A stretch of DNA of 64,000 nt from Sphingomonas montanisoli (GCF_008274695.1 NZ_VTOU01000002.1:992001-1056000), one strand, 5' to 3'. Numbered from the stretch's first letter, positions 33,921 through 43,077 are shown. Notes: generated by a model from the letters alone, not told the origin. Made by a program: numbers and translations.

Positions 33921-35555
33921 TCAGCGCTTGCAGCTGTCCGCCGCACTCGCATCGAGATCTAGGCAGCGGCCGTCGATCTCGGGCGTCGTTACGGGCAAGC
34001 CGATCAGCGCGGCGAGCGTCGGCAGGATGTCGACCGTCTCGATCGGGTTCGGCTGTTCGAAGCCATGCGCGTTGGGCCACCAGAACAGGATCGGCACGCG
34101 ACGGTCATAGTCCCACGGGCTGCCATGCGTCGCGACCGAACCGCGCGCCGGATCGGGGATCGGCGTGACGTTGGGCTTGAGCAGGACGATCAGGTCGCCC
34201 GAGCGGCCGGGATGATAGCTCGCCGCCGCGCGATCGAGCAGGCTCCATTCGGTTACGGGCATCGTCGTCGGTTTGTAGCCCACGAAATCCTCGGCGGTGA
34301 AGACCGCGCCGACCTGCGGATCGGCCGACAGCCGCGTCTTGGTCGCTTCGATCGCGCGCTTGCGGTCGCGGTCGGACAGGCCCTTGGAGATGTAGAAGTC
34401 GCCGAAGCTGCCGCCGCCATAGACAGTCACGCCGTCGAGCTTGAGCGCCTGCGTGATCGCGGCATCGACGACCTTGGGCGCCTTGTCCGGATCGACCCGC
34501 ATGTCCGACGGCAGGCCGTGGATGCGGTTGCGCTCGGGCAGGTCATGCCCGCCATGATCGGCGGTCAGCACGACGACATACGGGATCTTTGCGGCATTGA
34601 GCTTGGTGAAGAAGGTGCCGAGGATCTGATCGACCAGCATTACCTGACCGCAGCTTTCCGGGCCTTCGGTGCCGAAGGTGTGGCCGACTGCGTCGGTGGC
34701 GGAAAGGCCGATCGACAGCACGTCGGGCGCCTCGCCACGGCCCAGCTTCATCTCGTCGACCAGCGCGGAGGCTAGGTCGATCGTCGACTGATCATATTCG
34801 GGCGAAACGCGCCACGCGCCCTTGTCGCCCGCCTTGCGCGCCGGGATCGGCACGCCCACGGCCTTGTTCGGCGACACCGGCACCGCCGACACGCGCGTCT
34901 GGCAGATCGGGGGCAGGACGTAGGGCTTGCCGGCGCGGGCGAGCTGCGCGGCGATGCGCGCATTCGCGGCCTTCACCGCCGGGGTTTGGGCCTTGCCGAC
35001 GAAGCTGGCGAAATGATCCTTGTCCCACCACCACATCTGATCGGCATTGTGCCCGCCCATCATCAGCGCGGCGCGATCCTTGCCCGCGACCGAAACGACG
35101 CGCGAAGCCGGATTGGCGGCCTTCATGCGATCGCCCAGCGTCGGCATCAGCAGGTGGACCGGCGAGACGGTATAGTGGTCCGAGCTCGATCCGGGGACGG
35201 TCTCGTCCTCCGAACAGTAGATCGTCTTGTCGGCGCGCGCGACGGACAGGTCCATCCAGTCGTTCGCGATGATGCCGGTCTTCGCGGGGTGCGCGCCGGT
35301 CAGGATCGTCGAGTGGCCGGGGCAGGTCTCGGTCGCCGCATGGCTCTGATAGCCCGAGGGGAAGACCACGCCCTGCGTCAGCGTCTTGAGGCCGCCCGTA
35401 TAATATTGGCGATATTCGCTGAAAAGATCGGCCGAAAACTGGTCGACCGAGACGGCGACGATCAGCTTGGGCGTGGGCGGCGGGACGGTTGCGGGCGTCG
35501 CCGCGAGGGCCGGGGTGGCGATCGTGGCGAGCAACGCGCCGAGCAGCTTCTTCAT
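33921..35555 (-). CDS. phoK: PhoK-type alkaline phosphatase
   Basis: The 544-residue exported phosphomonoesterase belongs to the nucleotide pyrophosphatase-like alkaline phosphatases described from Sphingomonas (PhoK). It has a signal peptide (LLATIATPALAA), metal ligand Asp in VAVSVDQF, the Thr nucleophile in the ATETCPGHST stretch (Thr77), the GLSATDAVGHTFG loop, LTADHGGHDLPE and late His residues in SVATHGSPWDYDRRVPILFW. It releases phosphate outside the cytoplasm. The phosphate uptake genes are about 3 kb away. Confidence 0.85.
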   Translation of the reverse strand: MKKLLGALLATIATPALAATPATVPPPTPKLIVAVSVDQFSADLFSEYRQYYTGGLKTLTQGVVFPSGYQSHAATETCPGHSTILTGAHPAKTGIIANDWMDLSVARADKTIYCSEDETVPGSSSDHYTVSPVHLLMPTLGDRMKAANPASRVVSVAGKDRAALMMGGHNADQMWWWDKDHFASFVGKAQTPAVKAANARIAAQLARAGKPYVLPPICQTRVSAVPVSPNKAVGVPIPARKAGDKGAWRVSPEYDQSTIDLASALVDEMKLGRGEAPDVLSIGLSATDAVGHTFGTEGPESCGQVMLVDQILGTFFTKLNAAKIPYVVVLTADHGGHDLPERNRIHGLPSDMRVDPDKAPKVVDAAITQALKLDGVTVYGGGSFGDFYISKGLSDRDRKRAIEATKTRLSADPQVGAVFTAEDFVGYKPTTMPVTEWSLLDRAAASYHPGRSGDLIVLLKPNVTPIPDPARGSVATHGSPWDYDRRVPILFWWPNAHGFEQPNPIETVDILPTLAALIGLPVTTPEIDGRCLDLDASAADSCKR

Positions 35556-35575
35556 TCGTCCCTCTTAAACCTGTT

Positions 35576-35662
35576 CCGTCATCCCAGCGAAAGCTGGGAT
35601 CTCGGGAGAGTAGCAATGCCCTTCGCCTCAAGAAATTCCAGCGTCCGCTGGGATTACGAGAC
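35576..35662. repeat. palindromic repeat pair (CCCAGCGAAAGCTGGG family)
   Basis: A perfect palindromic unit CCCAGCGAAAGCTGGG with a GTCAT flank lies at the left, and a mutated inverted mate (CCAGCGTCCGCTGGGATTACG) at the right. It sits just upstream of the alkaline phosphatase start and beyond the amidohydrolase end. Confidence 0.65.
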
Positions 35663-35702
35663 GGGGGCTATCCAGCGGCCATGACGCGAAAATGTGACAA
35701 CA

Positions 35703-37343
35703 TCACTTCGCGACCCACACCCGCTTACCGCCGATCCACGTCTCGAGCGGCCGTGCCTGCTGGATCGCAGGCGCGCCGGCTTCGAAGATGTCGCGGTCGA
35801 GGATCAGGAAATCGGCGAGATGGCCGGGGGTCAGCACGCCCACCTTGCCCTCCGCAAAGCCCGCATGCGCGGCATCGGCGGTGAAGGCACGGAACGCCTG
35901 GGTCATCGTTATCGCCTGTTCGGGATGCCACCCGCCCACCGGCTGCCCGTCCGGCCCCGTCCGGCTGATCGCGGCGGCGAGCGCGGGGAAGGGGTTGGGG
36001 CTTTCCACCGGATAGTCCGATCCGAAGGCGAGCGGCGATCCCGCATCGATCATCGCCTTCCACGCATAGGCGCCCGCGAGCCGCGCCGGCCCAAGCCGCG
36101 CCTCGGCCATCAGCCGATCGCTCGTCTGATGGACCGGCTGCATCGACGCGACCGTGCCGTTCTTGCCGAAGCGGGGGATATCCACGGGATCGACGATCTG
36201 CGCATGTTCGATCCGCCAGCGCCGATCGCCCTTATAGGTGTTGGCGAGTTCGTCGATCGCGTCGAGCGCCTGCTGGTTCGCCGCATCGCCGATCGCGTGG
36301 ATCGCGACCTGAAACCCATCCATCGCAGCGCGGCTGCCCAGATTGCGCAGCTTCGCATCGTCGAGGAACTGGATGCCGCGATTGTTCGGCGCATCCGCAT
36401 AGGGCGCCTTGAGCCACGCCCCGCGCGATCCCAGCGCGCCGTCGGCGTATAGCTTCACGCCGATCATCCGCAGGCGATCGTCGTAGAGCCACGGCGTCGG
36501 CCCGGTCCCCGCGACCGCAAGCAACGTGTCGATCCCATGCGCGTAACTGGTGATCCGAACACGCAGCCGCCCCGCATCGCCCGCGCGGCGCATCACCAGC
36601 CAATCGTCGCTGGTCGTGCCCATGTCGGCGGTGGAGGTGATGCCGTAGCCGAGCAATATTTCCTGCGCCTTCGCCAGCATCGCATCCCGATCGCGCGGCA
36701 GAGGGGCGGGGACGACATCGGTGATCAGCTTCTGTGCGGCATCGACGAACACGCCGGTCGGATTGCCCTTCGCATCGCGCTCGATCCGGCCGCCGGCTGG
36801 ATCCTTGGTCTTGGCGTTGATGCCCGCGGCCGCCATCGCCGCGCTGTTGGCGAGCAGCGCGTGGCCGTCGACCCGGCTGAGCACGACCGGGCGGCCTGGC
36901 GTGACCGCGTCGATGTCGGCTGCGGTCGGGAAGCGTCCGAGCTTCCACCTTTCCTGATTCCACCCGCCGCCGCCGATCCATGGCGGGGTCGGGCGATCGG
37001 CGGCATATTTGACGAGCGCCGCCTGCGCTTCGGCCAGGCTGTTGGTGGCGGACAGATCGAGCGACAGCGCGACCTGCCCCAGATCCATCACATGGCCATG
37101 CGCGTCGATCAGCCCGGGGATGATCGTGCGCCCCTGCGCATCGAGGCGGAAGTCGAGCTTCTCGGGGCGCCTATCGCCCTTCTGCAGCAATCGGGAGACG
37201 CGCCCCTTGTCGTCGATCAGCAGCCCGTCGAACCGGACCAGATCGCCTTTGTCGTTGAGCGTGTAGCCATTGGCATTGTCGATGACGCCGTCGGCGAATG
37301 CGGGGGTGGTGAGGGTTGCGAGAGCCAGACCCGTTATCGTCAT
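35703..37343 (-). CDS. exported amidohydrolase-family (YtcJ-like) protein
   Basis: The 546-residue metal-dependent hydrolase has IPGLIDAHGHVMD (HxH), GVKLYADGALGSRGAWL, a His in FQVAIHAIGDAANQQALD, IEHAQIV and PLAFGSDYPVESPNP (metal Asp), the layout of YtcJ-type amidohydrolases. The ATG at 37343 gives a signal peptide cleaved near PAFADG. This ATG lies inside a palindromic repeat. The frame stays open through the repeat to an ATG at 37439, which overlaps the upstream stop (ATGA) and may be the ancestral start; with it, 32 repeat-derived residues would precede the signal. The substrate is unknown. Confidence 0.85.
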   Translation of the reverse strand: MTITGLALATLTTPAFADGVIDNANGYTLNDKGDLVRFDGLLIDDKGRVSRLLQKGDRRPEKLDFRLDAQGRTIIPGLIDAHGHVMDLGQVALSLDLSATNSLAEAQAALVKYAADRPTPPWIGGGGWNQERWKLGRFPTAADIDAVTPGRPVVLSRVDGHALLANSAAMAAAGINAKTKDPAGGRIERDAKGNPTGVFVDAAQKLITDVVPAPLPRDRDAMLAKAQEILLGYGITSTADMGTTSDDWLVMRRAGDAGRLRVRITSYAHGIDTLLAVAGTGPTPWLYDDRLRMIGVKLYADGALGSRGAWLKAPYADAPNNRGIQFLDDAKLRNLGSRAAMDGFQVAIHAIGDAANQQALDAIDELANTYKGDRRWRIEHAQIVDPVDIPRFGKNGTVASMQPVHQTSDRLMAEARLGPARLAGAYAWKAMIDAGSPLAFGSDYPVESPNPFPALAAAISRTGPDGQPVGGWHPEQAITMTQAFRAFTADAAHAGFAEGKVGVLTPGHLADFLILDRDIFEAGAPAIQQARPLETWIGGKRVWVAK

Positions 37344-37420
37344 CCCAGCGAAAGCTGGGATCGCTTGAGAGACGCGATGCGCGAGAGCCTTGAGAGATCC
37401 CAGCTTGCGCTGGGATGACG
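37338..37420. repeat. palindromic repeat pair inserted at the 5' end of the amidohydrolase gene
   Basis: Two inverted copies of the CCCAGC..GCTGGG unit (CCCAGCGAAAGCTGGG at the left, CCCAGCTTGCGCTGGG at the right), each with GTCAT or ATGAC at the outer edge. They lie within the open reading frame of the amidohydrolase between its two candidate start codons. The length is such that the frame is kept. Confidence 0.75.
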
Positions 37421-37435
37421 AAAAGGGGGGCGCCT

Positions 37436-38308
37436 TCATTGGTCGAGCGGCAGGCGGCGGACCAGCGCCGACGTATCCTGCCGGTGGCCACCCATCTGCT
37501 GGATGTCGGCGTAGAACTGGTCGACCAGCGCCGCGACCGGCAGGGCCGATCCGTTCGATCGAGCCTCGTCGAGCGCGAGGCCCAGATCCTTGCGCATCCA
37601 ATCGACCGCAAAGCCGAAGTCGAAGCTGTCGTCGGCCATCGTCTTCCAGCGATTGAGCATCTGCCAGCTCGCCGCTGCGCCGCCCGAAATCGCTTCGAAC
37701 ACCTTGTCCAGATCGAGGTTGCTGTTCTGGGCGAAGCGCAGCGCCTCCGACACGCCCTGCAACGCGCCGGCGATGCAGATCTGGTTGCACATCTTGGTCG
37801 TCTGGCCCGCGCCGGCGCCGCCGACATGGACGATCCGCGCGGCATAGGCCTGCATCAGCGGCTCGGCGGCTTCCATCGCCTTGGCGGATCCGCCGCACAT
37901 GATCGACAGCGTCCCGTTCTCGGCCCCCGCCTGTCCGCCCGAAACGGGTGCGTCGACGACGAGCAGCCCGCGATCGCGCCCCTCGACCGCCAGCTGCCGC
38001 GCGATGCGTGCGGACACGGTGGTGTGGTCGACGAAGACAGCGCCCTTCTTCATTGCGCGGAAGCAGCCGTCCGATCGCAGCGTCACCGCTTCGAGATCGC
38101 CGTCCGCGCCGACGCAGGAGAACACCGCATCGGCATCCTCGGCCGCCGCCGCCGGGGTCGGCGCCGATCGGCCGCCATTTTCGACCACCCACGCGTCGGC
38201 CTTTGCCGGCGTGCGGTTATAGACGGTCACGTCGTGCCCCGCCTTCGCCAGATGCCGCGCCATCGGGGCGCCCATCACGCCCAATCCCAGGAAGGTCACT
38301 TTTGCCAT
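37436..38308 (-). CDS. NAD(P)-dependent beta-hydroxyacid dehydrogenase (GarR/MmsB-like)
   Basis: The 290-residue enzyme is of the 3-hydroxyisobutyrate/tartronate semialdehyde reductase family. The NAD(P) motif is FLGLGVMGAPMARHLAKAG, the substrate-binding segment is DAPVSGGQAGAENGTLSIMCGG and the catalytic Lys lies in GAGQTTKMCNQ. The ATG at 38308 fits the family start (MAKVTFLG); upstream extensions run into a repeat. Its stop overlaps the distal start candidate of the amidohydrolase gene, suggesting they were one operon. Confidence 0.9.
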   Translation of the reverse strand: MAKVTFLGLGVMGAPMARHLAKAGHDVTVYNRTPAKADAWVVENGGRSAPTPAAAAEDADAVFSCVGADGDLEAVTLRSDGCFRAMKKGAVFVDHTTVSARIARQLAVEGRDRGLLVVDAPVSGGQAGAENGTLSIMCGGSAKAMEAAEPLMQAYAARIVHVGGAGAGQTTKMCNQICIAGALQGVSEALRFAQNSNLDLDKVFEAISGGAAASWQMLNRWKTMADDSFDFGFAVDWMRKDLGLALDEARSNGSALPVAALVDQFYADIQQMGGHRQDTSALVRRLPLDQ

Positions 38309-38358
38309 GCTGCGAGGCATAGGGTGGATTTTTGCGCGGGGGAAGGTGGCCCGTTCCC

Positions 38359-38382
38359 AATCCTCCCCCTGGCGGGGGAGGA
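38359..38382. repeat. single copy of the CTCCCCC palindromic unit
   Basis: A 24-bp stretch with ATCCTCCCCC and GGGGGAGGAT arms lies in the divergent region between the hydroxyacid dehydrogenase and threonine ammonia-lyase genes. It is a half-element compared with the paired copies elsewhere. Confidence 0.5.
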
Positions 38383-38435
38383 TGAAGTGGATCGGGGGTG
38401 ACGTGCAGTCCCGCAACCGCTATGGCCCGCCCCCT

Positions 38436-39680
38436 ATGGCAAGTGTGCAGAAAAGCGACGCTTCGGGCGTCCCCGTCACCATCGATGATGTCCGTGCCGC
38501 GCATGTGCGCGTCGCCCCGTCGATCGTGCGCACGCCGATTATGCTCAGCCGGACGCTCAGCACGCTGACCGGCGCCAATGTCTGGCTGAAGTTCGAGAAT
38601 CTTCAGTTCACCGCCGCCTACAAGGAGCGCGGCGCGCTCAACAAATTGTGCCTGCTGACCGAAGAGCAGAAGGCGCGCGGCGTGATCGCCGCGTCGGCCG
38701 GAAACCATGCGCAGGGGCTTGCCTATCATGGCGCGCGGCTCGGCATCCCTGTCACGATCGTGATGCCCAAGTCGACGCCGACGGTGAAGGTGCAGCAAAC
38801 CGAAGGGCACGGCGCGCGCGTCGTCCTGAGCGGCGAGCGGTTCGATGATGCGTCGGAAGCGGCGGTGCTGTTGGCCGAAGCGGAGGGGCTGACCTTCGTC
38901 CACCCGTTCGACGATCCCGATACGATCGCGGGACAGGGGACCGTCACGCTCGAAATGCTGCAGGATGCGCCGGATATCGACACGTTGATCGTGCCGATCG
39001 GCGGTGGCGGGCTGATCTCGGGTGCGGCGATCGTGGCGCGGGCGCAGGGAAAGCCGATCCAGGTGATCGGCGTCCAGGCCGAACTCTACCCGTCGATGTA
39101 CGCCAAGATGAAGGGCGTCACCCTGCCGTGCGCGGGCGATACTCTGGCCGAGGGCATCGCCGTCAAGCAGCCGGGGGGCATCACCGCGGGCATCGTCGAA
39201 CAGCTGGTCGACGACATCGTTCTCGTCGGCGAACGCGAACTCGAACATGCGGTGGCGATGCTGCTGCAGATCGAAAAGACGGTGGCCGAGGGCGCTGGCG
39301 CCGCCGGCCTCGCGGCTTTGCTCGCGCATCCCGAGCGGTTCCGCGGGCGCAATGTCGGCATCATCCTGACTGGCGGCAATATCGATACGCGCCTGCTCGC
39401 CAACGTCCTGCTGCGCGATCTCGCGCGGTCGGGCCGTCTCGCACGCCTGCGCATCGCGATGCAGGACCGGCCGGGCGCGCTGTTCCATGTCGCGCGCGTG
39501 TTCGACGAGCAGCAGGTCAACATCGTCGGCATCGATCACCAGCGCGTGTTCACGACCCTCCCCGCCAAGGGCACGATCGCGGACATCGAATGCGAAACCC
39601 GCGATGCCGCCCACCTCGATCGTCTCCTCCAGGCGCTGCGGGCCGAGGGATATGACGTGACCCCGATCGAGGCGGCCTGA
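38436..39680 (+). CDS. ilvA: threonine ammonia-lyase with ACT domain
   Basis: This 414-residue PLP enzyme deaminates threonine to 2-oxobutyrate, the first step to isoleucine. The PLP lysine is K63 in AAYKERGALNK, followed by AASAGNHAQGLAY, the glycine-rich phosphate loop PIGGGGLISG and ILTGGNID. The last 80 or so residues form a single ACT-like domain (LRIAMQDRPGALFHVARVFDEQ), the short form rather than the two-ACT biosynthetic IlvA, so allosteric control may differ. The ATG at 38436 suits the family start. Confidence 0.92.
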   Translation: MASVQKSDASGVPVTIDDVRAAHVRVAPSIVRTPIMLSRTLSTLTGANVWLKFENLQFTAAYKERGALNKLCLLTEEQKARGVIAASAGNHAQGLAYHGARLGIPVTIVMPKSTPTVKVQQTEGHGARVVLSGERFDDASEAAVLLAEAEGLTFVHPFDDPDTIAGQGTVTLEMLQDAPDIDTLIVPIGGGGLISGAAIVARAQGKPIQVIGVQAELYPSMYAKMKGVTLPCAGDTLAEGIAVKQPGGITAGIVEQLVDDIVLVGERELEHAVAMLLQIEKTVAEGAGAAGLAALLAHPERFRGRNVGIILTGGNIDTRLLANVLLRDLARSGRLARLRIAMQDRPGALFHVARVFDEQQVNIVGIDHQRVFTTLPAKGTIADIECETRDAAHLDRLLQALRAEGYDVTPIEAA

Positions 39681-39685
39681 TCTTT

Positions 39686-39808
39686 ATCCTCCCCCGCCAG
39701 GGGGAGGTGGCGCCGAAGGCGACGGAGGGGGAGGGCGGCGAACCAATTCGCGTCCCGTATCCTCCCCCTCCGTCAGCTGCGCTGACACCTCCCCCTGGCG
39801 GGGAGGAT
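39686..39808. repeat. palindromic intergenic repeat pair (CTCCCCC family)
   Basis: This copy closely matches the one at 12284-12411: ATCCTCCCCCGCCAGGGGG, then GGCGCCGAAGGCGACGG, a short unique centre and the mirrored CCGTCAGCTGCGCTGAC and CCCCCTGGCGGGGAGGAT. It follows the threonine ammonia-lyase stop and may terminate it. The rest of the gap to 39947 looks like the leader of the next gene. Confidence 0.75.
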
Positions 39809-39947
39809 GGGGCCGGAGGGACTCCGCATCCCCCAATGGTCGCAAAAAGAGGGTTAACGCTCTTTCCATAGGAACGATGGCACGGCATATTCGCTGACTT
39901 GGGGCCAAGCACTGGCGATTCACGCTTTTGAGGAGGGCAGGACGGGC

Positions 39948-40745
39948 ATGACCGCGCAATTCCGTTTCCCGCGCTTCTTCGTGACGACGCCCGGCCCGTG
40001 CCCCTATCTGCCGGGCAAGATCGAACGCAAGGTTTTCACCGAACTCAGCGGCCCGAATGCGACCGAACTGAACGATGCGCTGGGCCGGATCGGCTTCCGC
40101 CGTTCGCAAGGCGTCGCCTATCGGCCGAGTTGCGTCGATTGCCAGGCCTGCGTGTCCGTCCGCGTCGTCGCGCGCGAGTTCCGGCCGAATGCCAGCCAGC
40201 GCAAGCTGATGCGTCGCCATGCGGATCTCGAAATCAACGTGTGCGAACCGTGGACCACCGAGGAGCAGTTCACGCTGCTACGATCCTACCTCAAGGCGCG
40301 TCACCCGGGCGGTGGCATGGCCGAGATGGACGAACTCGATTTCGCCGACATGGTCGAACAGACGCCGATCCGGACCCAGGTGGTCGAATATCGTGAGCCT
40401 TCAGTGGATGGGCGCCCCGGCAAGTTGGTCGGCGCCTGCCTGACCGATAATCAGAATGACGGCCTGTCGATGGTCTATAGCTTCTTCGAGACCGACGATG
40501 AGGCGCGTCCCGGGCTCGGCACCTACCTCATCCTCGATCATATCCGCCGCGCCGCGCAAGGTGGGCTGAGCTTCGTCTATCTCGGCTATTGGGTCGAGGG
40601 ATCGTCGCGGATGCAGTACAAGACCCGCTTTCAACCCCTCGAACGGCTCGGCCCCAATGGCTGGCAGCGTTTCGAAGCTCCGCCGCAGCAGCCGCAGGCC
40701 GGCCCGCAGCAGGCGCTCCCGCCGAAGCTGACGCAGATCGTCTGA
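39948..40745 (+). CDS. bpt: aspartate/glutamate leucyltransferase or arginyltransferase (Bpt/Ate family)
   Basis: This 265-residue aminoacyl-tRNA-protein transferase adds an amino acid to N-terminal acidic residues, marking proteins for ClpS/ClpAP degradation. Family features are [16 protein letters not shown] near the N-terminus, the Cys-rich [15 protein letters not shown], and [21 protein letters not shown] near the end. A strong GAGGAGG site precedes the ATG. A short Pro/Gln tail ([14 protein letters not shown]) follows the domain. The family transfers Leu in Vibrio and Arg in eukaryotes; which is used here is not certain. Confidence 0.93.
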   Translation: MTAQFRFPRFFVTTPGPCPYLPGKIERKVFTELSGPNATELNDALGRIGFRRSQGVAYRPSCVDCQACVSVRVVAREFRPNASQRKLMRRHADLEINVCEPWTTEEQFTLLRSYLKARHPGGGMAEMDELDFADMVEQTPIRTQVVEYREPSVDGRPGKLVGACLTDNQNDGLSMVYSFFETDDEARPGLGTYLILDHIRRAAQGGLSFVYLGYWVEGSSRMQYKTRFQPLERLGPNGWQRFEAPPQQPQAGPQQALPPKLTQIV

Positions 40746-40916
40746 TCGACGTTCGGGTTTGCGCGCGCAAAAGGCGCATTCATACTATTTCTCTAGATGG
40801 CTGCAGTCGATTATGGGAGATTTCCGACAGTCGTGCAAATCGAGCAATCGATTGTTTTGTGATTTCCGAGGTGAGATGGATCATAATTTGAACTATCTCG
40901 AACTAATACAGGTTAA

Positions 40917-40936
40917 CTCACTGAGAGATTAGTGAG
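40917..40936 (+). promoter_or_regulatory. hairpin overlapping the Shine-Dalgarno of the orphan receiver
   Basis: CTCACT (40917-40922) pairs with AGTGAG (40931-40936) across an 8-base loop. The right arm runs into the GAGAGG ribosome site of the receiver gene starting at 40946, so the stem could limit its translation. The stem is short and may be weak. The 200-bp gap before it is AT-richer than average and also holds the palindrome CAATCGATTG (40845-40854). Confidence 0.3.
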
Positions 40937-40945
40937 AGGTGCGTC

Positions 40946-41284
40946 ATGTTGGTCGTGTGCGTAGATGATGATAAGCTGGTTCGCCAGGTTACGAGCGATA
41001 TGATCCGACATCTGGATCATCAGGTTCTCGAAGCACCCGACGGTACATCAGCGCTCGATCTGATAGATTGCGTTTCGGATCGCATCGACGTCCTGCTCAC
41101 CGATGTTCGAATGCCCGGAATGAACGGTGTCTCGCTGGCCAATGCCGTGCGCCACCGTTATCCCGATATCGGCATTATTTATATGACCGGTTATGCGGGC
41201 GAGTTCGAGTTGTCCGGCCCCGTGCTCGAAAAACCCTGCACGTTAGGCGATCTGGAAAAGGTGTTGAGCCGGGCAAGGCACTGA
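40946..41284 (+). CDS. orphan single-domain response regulator
   Basis: The 112-residue CheY-like protein has acidic D7-D9, the acceptor D53 in VLLTDVRMPGMNGV, Thr in IIYMTGYAG and Lys in VLEKPC, and is slightly short at the C-terminus. It has no output domain and no kinase gene nearby; it stands between the Bpt gene and an MFS pump. It resembles FixJ-type receivers (TDVRMPGMNG). Partner kinases are not evident. Confidence 0.88.
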   Translation: MLVVCVDDDKLVRQVTSDMIRHLDHQVLEAPDGTSALDLIDCVSDRIDVLLTDVRMPGMNGVSLANAVRHRYPDIGIIYMTGYAGEFELSGPVLEKPCTLGDLEKVLSRARH

Positions 41285-41390
41285 TCCCGGATTATCGCGA
41301 TTTCGATATCCGTATCGCAATATTGACTCGGGATTGGTGCGGGTTACCGTGACGGCCTAAGCCAGCGCAGTCTGGCGGGAGAGGCCGGTC

Positions 41391-42764
41391 ATGAACGCCC
41401 CATCGCAACCGCCTCTTCCGGCGGCAGACGCCCATGACGGTCTTCCCATGCCGCGTCGTCTGCGGGCGATTGCAGCCATTTGTTGCGGGACTGCGCTCGT
41501 CATATTGGACGCGGCAATTCCGGTGGTGGCGCTGCCGACGATCGGGCGCGAGCTCCACGTGCCCGCTTCGTCCACCGTATTGACCGTGACGATTTATCAA
41601 TTGACCCTGGTCATGGCGATCATGCCGTTGTCGGCGGTCGGCGACATGATCGGATTGCGGCGGCTCTATGCACTTGGCCTGACCGTCTTCGCGCTAGCGG
41701 CAGCGACATGCCTTTTCGTGAATTCGTTCGTCCTGCTGCTCTTCATCCGCTTCGTCCAGGCGCTGGGCGCGGCGGCGGTGTTGAGCATGACGTCGGCGTT
41801 GATCCGATCGATCTACCCGTCCGGGCAGCTTGGGCGCGGCCTGGGCGTCAACAGCCTGATCAACGCCAGCTTCACCGCGCTCGCGCCGACCGTCGGGGGC
41901 TATATTGTCGCGTTCGCGCCGTGGCAGTGGGTATTTGCGGCGTCCGCGCCGTTGGGCGTGCTGGCATTGATCGGCGTGCGCAACCTGCCCGATCCGGAGC
42001 CCAGGCAGGGGCGGTTCGGCTGGCTGTCGGCGGCGATGTCTGCGGCGACCTTCGGTCTGATCGTCGGCGGTCTCGAAACCGGGGCGCACGGCGGCGGAGC
42101 GGTCGCGACATTGCTCGTGCTCGCGGCGGGCATCGGGATCGGTGTGGTGTTCGTGCGCCGCGAATTGCGGGTCGAGCAGCCCGTCATGCCGGTCGACATG
42201 CTCGCCTCGCCCGCGCTTGCTCTGGCGATGCTCGGTGCGATGGCGGGGTTCATGGCCATGATGACCTTCGTCATCTCGATGCCATTCCGGCTGGAAACCG
42301 GATACCATTTCAGCGCAGGGGAGGTCGGCACGATGATGGCCACATGGCCGTTGGCCGCGCTCCTGATCGGCCCGTTCGCCAGCATCATGGCCGATCGTTT
42401 CTCGCTGCGGCTGCTAAGCGGCATCGGTGCGTCCGTTACGGTATTGGCGTTGCTGTCGCTGGCGATGATGCCGGCGGATGTGTCGCCCCTCGGCATCTGC
42501 GCGCGCCTGTTCGTGACGGGCGGTGGCATCTCGCTCTATCTGTCGCCCAACGCCCGCGCGCTGATCGCTTCGGCCCCGCGCCATCGCGCCGCATCGGCAG
42601 GCGGGCTGTTCCAGACGGTGCGCCTGTTGGGCCAGGCGATCGGCGCCACGGTCGCGGCGGCATTGCTGTCCTTCGGCCTCGGATCCGGACCGGGGCCGGC
42701 TTATGCCGCCGCCACCCTCGCGACGATCGCAGGGCTGTGCAGCGTGGTCCGTATCCGACGTTAG
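41391..42764 (+). CDS. MFS drug-type transporter (DHA2-like)
   Basis: The 457-residue protein has many membrane segments (12-14), starts with the DHA2-like IAAICCGTALVILDAAIPVVALPTIGRELHV and has TIYQLTLVMAIMPLSAVGDMIGLRRLYALGL, matching loop 2-3 motif A in weak form. It is probably a proton-coupled exporter of small hydrophobic compounds. A GGGAGAGG site precedes the ATG. No regulator gene is adjacent; the C-terminus is convergent with the small dimeric-barrel gene, with one base between them. Confidence 0.85.
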   Translation: MNAPSQPPLPAADAHDGLPMPRRLRAIAAICCGTALVILDAAIPVVALPTIGRELHVPASSTVLTVTIYQLTLVMAIMPLSAVGDMIGLRRLYALGLTVFALAAATCLFVNSFVLLLFIRFVQALGAAAVLSMTSALIRSIYPSGQLGRGLGVNSLINASFTALAPTVGGYIVAFAPWQWVFAASAPLGVLALIGVRNLPDPEPRQGRFGWLSAAMSAATFGLIVGGLETGAHGGGAVATLLVLAAGIGIGVVFVRRELRVEQPVMPVDMLASPALALAMLGAMAGFMAMMTFVISMPFRLETGYHFSAGEVGTMMATWPLAALLIGPFASIMADRFSLRLLSGIGASVTVLALLSLAMMPADVSPLGICARLFVTGGGISLYLSPNARALIASAPRHRAASAGGLFQTVRLLGQAIGATVAAALLSFGLGSGPGPAYAAATLATIAGLCSVVRIRR

Positions 42765-42765
42765 G

Positions 42766-43065
42766 TCAGTCCACCGCTTCGCCCAGCAGCGCCAGCGACA
42801 TCGCCTGATCGAAGGGCGGTTCGAGCGGGTGGAGGCGCGCCGCCATGTCGGCCTTGAACGCCTCGATATCGTCGGTCTCGACCTCGTAAGCGGTGAAGTA
42901 AGGCTGATCGATCCCCTTGCCGAGCGCGACCTTGTAACGCTGCGCGCTGTTCACGCCGGGGATAGTGCGGATCTTTTCGACCTGCGCGCGATACCAGGCG
43001 TTATAGTCGTCCTCTTCGATCCCCGGCTTCGGGCCGTTGATCGCGAGCATCAGATATTTGGGCAT
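42766..43065 (-). CDS. small dimeric alpha/beta-barrel protein (EthD/DUF4286-like)
   Basis: The 99-residue protein begins MPKYLMLAINGPKPGIEEDDYNAWY and has IPGVNSAQRYKVA, a layout seen in dimeric ferredoxin-like barrels of the EthD/DUF4286 kind that act on aromatic or polyketide substrates. There is no signal peptide. The stop of the sugar dehydrogenase gene is 12 bp upstream, so the two are probably co-transcribed. The substrate is unknown. Confidence 0.7.
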   Translation of the reverse strand: MPKYLMLAINGPKPGIEEDDYNAWYRAQVEKIRTIPGVNSAQRYKVALGKGIDQPYFTAYEVETDDIEAFKADMAARLHPLEPPFDQAMSLALLGEAVD

Positions 43066-43077
43066 GCCTTTTCCCGA

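Noticed and set aside
37343-38192. Extension of the amidohydrolase frame far upstream into the hydroxyacid dehydrogenase gene
   Set aside because: The upstream part is in the wrong frame of a well-supported enzyme; the frame is only credible up to 37439.
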